Positions 14,369-17,535 of a stretch of DNA of 17,535 bases are shown one piece after another; the first letter of the stretch is position 1; the number at the start of each line of letters is the position of its first letter. The DNA lies in the NCBI GenBank assembly GCA_050014395.1, contig JBEKDK010000067.1:1-17535 (forward strand), written 5' to 3'. This DNA comes from DASPOJ01 sp050014395 (GTDB lineage: Bacteria > Acidobacteriota > Terriglobia > Acidiferrales > UBA7541). A program made the translations under genes and the position numbers. The notes beneath the pieces were generated by a model, which saw only the letters and a list, made by a program, of their open reading frames with translations, was not told the origin of the DNA and searched no databases.

Positions 14369-14397
14369 GTAGCCGCGCCCATCGTCTGGGCGGCTAC
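14369..14397. other. Inverted repeat between the divergent nuoI and GNAT genes
   Basis: GTAGCCG-CG-CCCA (14369-14381) pairs with TGGGCGGCTAC (14387-14397) apart from a 2-base bulge, around a 5-base loop. It lies between the two divergent promoters, where an operator could act on both. No T-run follows on either side, so a terminator is unlikely. Confidence 0.4.
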
Positions 14398-14448
14398 AAA
14401 ATTCGAGAAACCGAGCGTCACGGCGACGCGCAAAGCAAATCTCGATGG

Positions 14449-14454
14449 TAGAAT
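14449..14454 (+). promoter_or_regulatory. -10-like element just before the GNAT gene
   Basis: TAGAAT matches TATAAT at 5 of 6 positions and ends 6 bases before the ATG at 14461. The transcript would start at or next to the ATG, and no Shine-Dalgarno is present: a probable leaderless gene. No good -35 is seen. Confidence 0.45.
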
Positions 14455-14460
14455 CCCAGC

Positions 14461-15024
14461 ATGGCTACGCCTGAGGGTGGACCGAGGCTCGGGATTCGCC
14501 CAGCACAAGCCGAGGACGCCGCCGCGCTGCGCGAAATCTTCAACGACGCGGTCGCCGACGACATGGCGACGTTCGATTTCGAACCGCGCTCGATCGAAGA
14601 GCAACGCTACCGAATCGCCGCCGCTGAGCGAGATCCCAAACATCCGCTGCTGGTGGCCGAAGTGCGCAATTGGGTGGCGGGCTGGGCGGCGATCGAAGAG
14701 TACGATTCGCGGTTGACGCTGGACGACATCGGCGAGGTCTTCATCTTTGTGCGCCGGCAATTCCGCAGCTACGGCGTGGGCCGCCAATTAATGCGCGCGG
14801 TGCAGGCCGATGCGCCGCGCATGGGCTATCGGAAATTGATCGGTCGTGTGCTGGCCGAAAATCGAGACAGTCTGCGGCTGTGCCAGGCCACGGGATGGCG
14901 CGAGGTCGGCCGGCACCGCGCTCACGCCCGGCATCGCGATACGCTGCGCGACGTCGTCGTGGTGGAATACTTGCTGCCCGTTGCGGGCACCTCAGACGAA
15001 ATCCCACCGCCGACGAACTCCTAG
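14461..15024 (+). CDS. GNAT N-acetyltransferase, phosphinothricin-acetyltransferase/YncA-like
   Basis: 187-residue GNAT-fold acetyltransferase, which transfers acetyl from acetyl-CoA to an amine. The N-terminal strand (LGIRPAQAEDAAALREIFNDAV) and WVAGWAAIEEYDSR fit the family. Motif A is VFIFVRRQFRSYGVGRQLM, with the acetyl-CoA pyrophosphate loop RSYGVG (102-107) in place of the common R-G-x-G-x-G/A. The C-terminal block RVLAENRDSLRLCQATGWRE, then VGRHRAHARHRD, matches the L-A-N-x-x-S/L-F-x-G-F-x-x-V-G pattern of the Pat/YncA group. It stands alone on the + strand, divergent from nuoI and convergent with the large secreted protein. The substrate (a glutamate-analogue herbicide, amino acid or other amine) cannot be decided from sequence. 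Confidence 0.9.
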   Translation: MATPEGGPRLGIRPAQAEDAAALREIFNDAVADDMATFDFEPRSIEEQRYRIAAAERDPKHPLLVAEVRNWVAGWAAIEEYDSRLTLDDIGEVFIFVRRQFRSYGVGRQLMRAVQADAPRMGYRKLIGRVLAENRDSLRLCQATGWREVGRHRAHARHRDTLRDVVVVEYLLPVAGTSDEIPPPTNS

Positions 15025-15108
15025 CGCGGCACGAATCATTCCCGCTTTCGAAGTGATCTGCCGGCTCGCCCAGCTGCGGGGATGCTTAGTCCAATACGAG
15101 CCTCGACG

Positions 15109-17535
15109 CTATCGCACCGTAAACAGGGCGTCGTATGGGTACGTACCCCCGTCCGGATTTGTTACCGTGACGCGGACGGGTCCCGGCGAGATCGCGGGCA
15201 CATTTACGTGGAGGGTGTCGGCGTCCACATAAGTTGTTGTCGCGAGCGCACCACCGAATGATATCGTGGCTCCGCTCTCAAAACCGCTTCCTCGGATCGT
15301 AATCTGTGCTCCCGGCCCGGCTGCCGCCGGATTTGCAGACGCGAGGCTCAGGGGTTCCTGGGCCAGTTGAACGATCGTGATGCCCGTGCTGGAAATTAGG
15401 AATATCCTTTGCCCTGTTTCGTCCAACGCCATTGGATTGAGCGGTGCGATGAGTGGGTCCGGCACTGCCACACGCAAAGCGAGGCGCCCCGTATGAACAT
15501 CGAATACATCCACGCTGAGCGGCGCTGCGCCGGGAAAGAAAGGCGCGCCCTGGGGCTCGTATAGGAGGCTGCCCGACGCATTCAAGGCCGTGCCCGGCAG
15601 CAAGTTAAGACTGTCAGGACCGGCTTGCAGATAATCGATATCGTTCGGAAAATTTATCTCGTTAAGTTGCGTATCAAACTCGGCAAAACCTCCGAAGCCA
15701 TTGCTCCGAGTGATCTCATAGCAGAACAAATTGCCGTCGCCGTCGATGGTAGTTGCGCCGCCTCCTTGGCTGTCCGTAGACGTGATCGTGTTTGCCGTCA
15801 GATCGAGAATGCCGCTGAGGCCGGCAGTCACACCGGAAATTGCGAAGGCGACTTTGGTGCCGTCCTTAGATGATGACAATTCGTAGTAGCCCGGCTCGTA
15901 GACGGAACCTAGCTGCGGCCTAATCTCCGTGCCGTCCGGAGTGCAACCCGCGACCCCAACACAACTCAGGCTACCAGAATTCAGGTCCAAAAGATGGATG
16001 CTGCCCGCCATCGGTATCGTGCCCGGGCAATAGTTATTTATTAAGACCTTTTGCGATTGCACGGCAGTGACTTCAAGCGGGTCGCAACCGGAGTCTCCGG
16101 CCGTCACGCCAGGGAATTTCGCGATGGTTGCCATTTGATCCGGGTCGACTACGGAAACGCTCCCATCACCGAAATTTGCCACCGCGAGTTTTGCGCCGTC
16201 AGGACTTAAGGCAATGCCGGTGGGACCGGCGCCGACCGGTATCGGCGTAAGAAACGACATCGAGGCGAGGGAGAAAACATCCACTGCATTTTGGCTCGTG
16301 TTTGTAACGTACAGCCGGTCTCTGCCCTGGTCGTAAATGATCTGATTCGTGGTGCCGGCTAGCGGAAACACTTGTGCGTTTGTAAGATACTGAAACCCCT
16401 TGGAGAGCGTCGTGCTTCCCAACGGAGTGGTCACACTGACATCGGCATAGCCGGAAGTATTCGCCGGGGTTGTGACCTCAAGATAGTCCATTGCGAACGG
16501 GAAGGGGCTTAGAAACCCCGGACCGGACGAATGAGTGATTGTCGCGGAACGGCCTCCAATTGTAACCTGCGTGTTGGGCGTTTCTGTAAGCGGCTGGACC
16601 AATCCATATCCAAATATAAAAATGGAGCTACCGCCGCTTGTAGACCCCGCATTGCCGTCGAGGACCAAGATTTGCGGCCCATAACTGACTGAGTCAGGCG
16701 CAAGCTGTGACCAGCCGTCGGAACCAGTGACCGTGAGATTTGCGGCTCCAGGCTTAGACCCTGTCGGCGCCGTCACATGGATGACGTTTGCGGATTGGAC
16801 GGCAACGCCGGTCCCAATCTGAGAGGCAGGCGACGCCGGCGGCGGGCCAAAATTGACGCGATACGATTCGGCCGAACTGAAGTAAGCACCCTCCAACGAG
16901 ACCTGCTCGGGCTGCGACAGACTGAGAAGGGCTCCCGCGTTATAAGAAGGCCCAAGCGTGAATTCTGGATTGCTAACAGCGCCGGGATCAGAAACGTCCA
17001 GGAAGGTTAGCCCTCTTGCCTGCGGTTGGCCGCCGAAAATCATTCCTGTTTCATCGATGTCGAACGGAATCGTCGTATTGGAGTCGGCAAGGTTTTGATC
17101 GGGGACGACGCCGAGCGGCTGGAAAGTGTGCGCGTCAATCACACTTACGGCAGTGAGATCGGTTGGGTAGAAACTGGCAGAGTCGTAAAGGAATCGGCCA
17201 TCCAGGCTGTAGATCAGTTCTTGTCTGATATCGTTTTGGCCATCGACTACTATGCTGGCGAGCGTGTTGAACTGAGAATCATAAAACGTGACCGTTTGCT
17301 GCCCATCGTAGGCCGCGAATTGCGACCCATTCGGACTGAGAGCGACGGCGCTTTGCGAGTCGGCGATGAGAATCTGGCTGGGCACAGTTGTGAAAGTGCC
17401 CGACGCGGCGCTATAGAGCATGTTTCCCGAGGAGGACGTGAGGAGCGCTGTGGAGTGGTCCTCGCTTCGGGTGATGAAATCGGGTTGAAAGACCGCGAAG
17501 GCAGGCGCGGACATCGTCTGCGACACGGTATCCCA
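15109..17535 (-). CDS. Large secreted beta-propeller protein with IPT/TIG domains (5' partial)
   Basis: 808 codons are visible; the frame is open to the window edge (WDT before a GTG at 17526), so the N-terminus, including any signal peptide, lies outside. The protein is rich in Ser, Gly, Thr and Asp with few Cys, typical of an exported repeat protein. An N-terminal WD/NHL-like propeller region is followed by IPT/TIG-like immunoglobulin folds (about 16380-16930). A YVTN-type propeller stretch follows (DRLYVTNTSQNAVDVFSLA, then VGAGPTGIALSPDGAKLAVA, about 16120-16345). A clean C-terminal IPT/TIG domain (ITIRGSGFESGATISFGG, then PVRVTVTNPDGG, about 15109-15350) ends the protein. Such proteins are abundant in acidobacterial genomes and probably act at the cell surface in binding or adhesion. 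No catalytic motif seen. It is convergent with the GNAT gene, with an 84-base gap and no obvious terminator. Confidence 0.85.
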   Translation of the reverse strand, partial: WDTVSQTMSAPAFAVFQPDFITRSEDHSTALLTSSSGNMLYSAASGTFTTVPSQILIADSQSAVALSPNGSQFAAYDGQQTVTFYDSQFNTLASIVVDGQNDIRQELIYSLDGRFLYDSASFYPTDLTAVSVIDAHTFQPLGVVPDQNLADSNTTIPFDIDETGMIFGGQPQARGLTFLDVSDPGAVSNPEFTLGPSYNAGALLSLSQPEQVSLEGAYFSSAESYRVNFGPPPASPASQIGTGVAVQSANVIHVTAPTGSKPGAANLTVTGSDGWSQLAPDSVSYGPQILVLDGNAGSTSGGSSIFIFGYGLVQPLTETPNTQVTIGGRSATITHSSGPGFLSPFPFAMDYLEVTTPANTSGYADVSVTTPLGSTTLSKGFQYLTNAQVFPLAGTTNQIIYDQGRDRLYVTNTSQNAVDVFSLASMSFLTPIPVGAGPTGIALSPDGAKLAVANFGDGSVSVVDPDQMATIAKFPGVTAGDSGCDPLEVTAVQSQKVLINNYCPGTIPMAGSIHLLDLNSGSLSCVGVAGCTPDGTEIRPQLGSVYEPGYYELSSSKDGTKVAFAISGVTAGLSGILDLTANTITSTDSQGGGATTIDGDGNLFCYEITRSNGFGGFAEFDTQLNEINFPNDIDYLQAGPDSLNLLPGTALNASGSLLYEPQGAPFFPGAAPLSVDVFDVHTGRLALRVAVPDPLIAPLNPMALDETGQRIFLISSTGITIVQLAQEPLSLASANPAAAGPGAQITIRGSGFESGATISFGGALATTTYVDADTLHVNVPAISPGPVRVTVTNPDGGTYPYDALFTVR

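Overview
The window is one stretch of bacterial chromosome with moderately high GC and even codon use. No gene is identical to a model-organism gene, but the content suggests an acidobacterium or a close relative. It has a secreted tricorn-type protease, a bactofilin, an isolated nuoI-type ferredoxin gene, and a large secreted protein with IPT/TIG and YVTN-type repeats. This placement is inference, because no rRNA or other marker gene is present. There is no CRISPR array, tRNA, rRNA, transposase, integrase or phage gene, and no compositional sign of an island.

Layout, left half (1-10484), all on the + strand. A 5'-truncated DedA-family membrane protein overlaps a YihX-like HAD phosphatase by 4 bases. 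A membrane hybrid sensor kinase follows, with a solute-binding-type sensor, HisKA, HATPase and two receiver domains. Next is a secreted tricorn-like protease of 1145 residues with its own promoter. A 350-base gene-free stretch rich in small inverted repeats then leads to a membrane-anchored coiled-coil protein, which ends in a textbook intrinsic terminator. A protein of the mannosyl-3-phosphoglycerate phosphatase (HAD-IIB) family follows, with its catalytic aspartates replaced. Last comes a 58-residue single-pass membrane peptide behind a sigma-54-like promoter and two perfect 10-base palindromes.

Right half. Two groups lie on the minus strand: bactofilin followed by a methyltransferase-like protein (9 bases apart), and nuoI, then a GalT-like nucleotidyltransferase, then a YdcF/DUF218 membrane protein (11 and 10 bases apart). 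A GNAT acetyltransferase is divergent from nuoI on the + strand. The window ends inside a large secreted beta-propeller/IPT protein on the minus strand, convergent with the acetyltransferase.

Working together: most genes are cell-envelope or housekeeping functions in short transcription units. The two minus-strand groups are the clearest functional units: a polymer-forming scaffold with a putative methyltransferase, and a redox/sugar-nucleotide/envelope trio. I found no defence, mobile or biosynthetic system. The items most worth following up are the HAD-IIB protein that looks catalytically dead, the sigma-54-like control region of the 58-residue peptide, the bactofilin-methyltransferase pair with its VERPKE repeats, and the structured leader before the coiled-coil gene.
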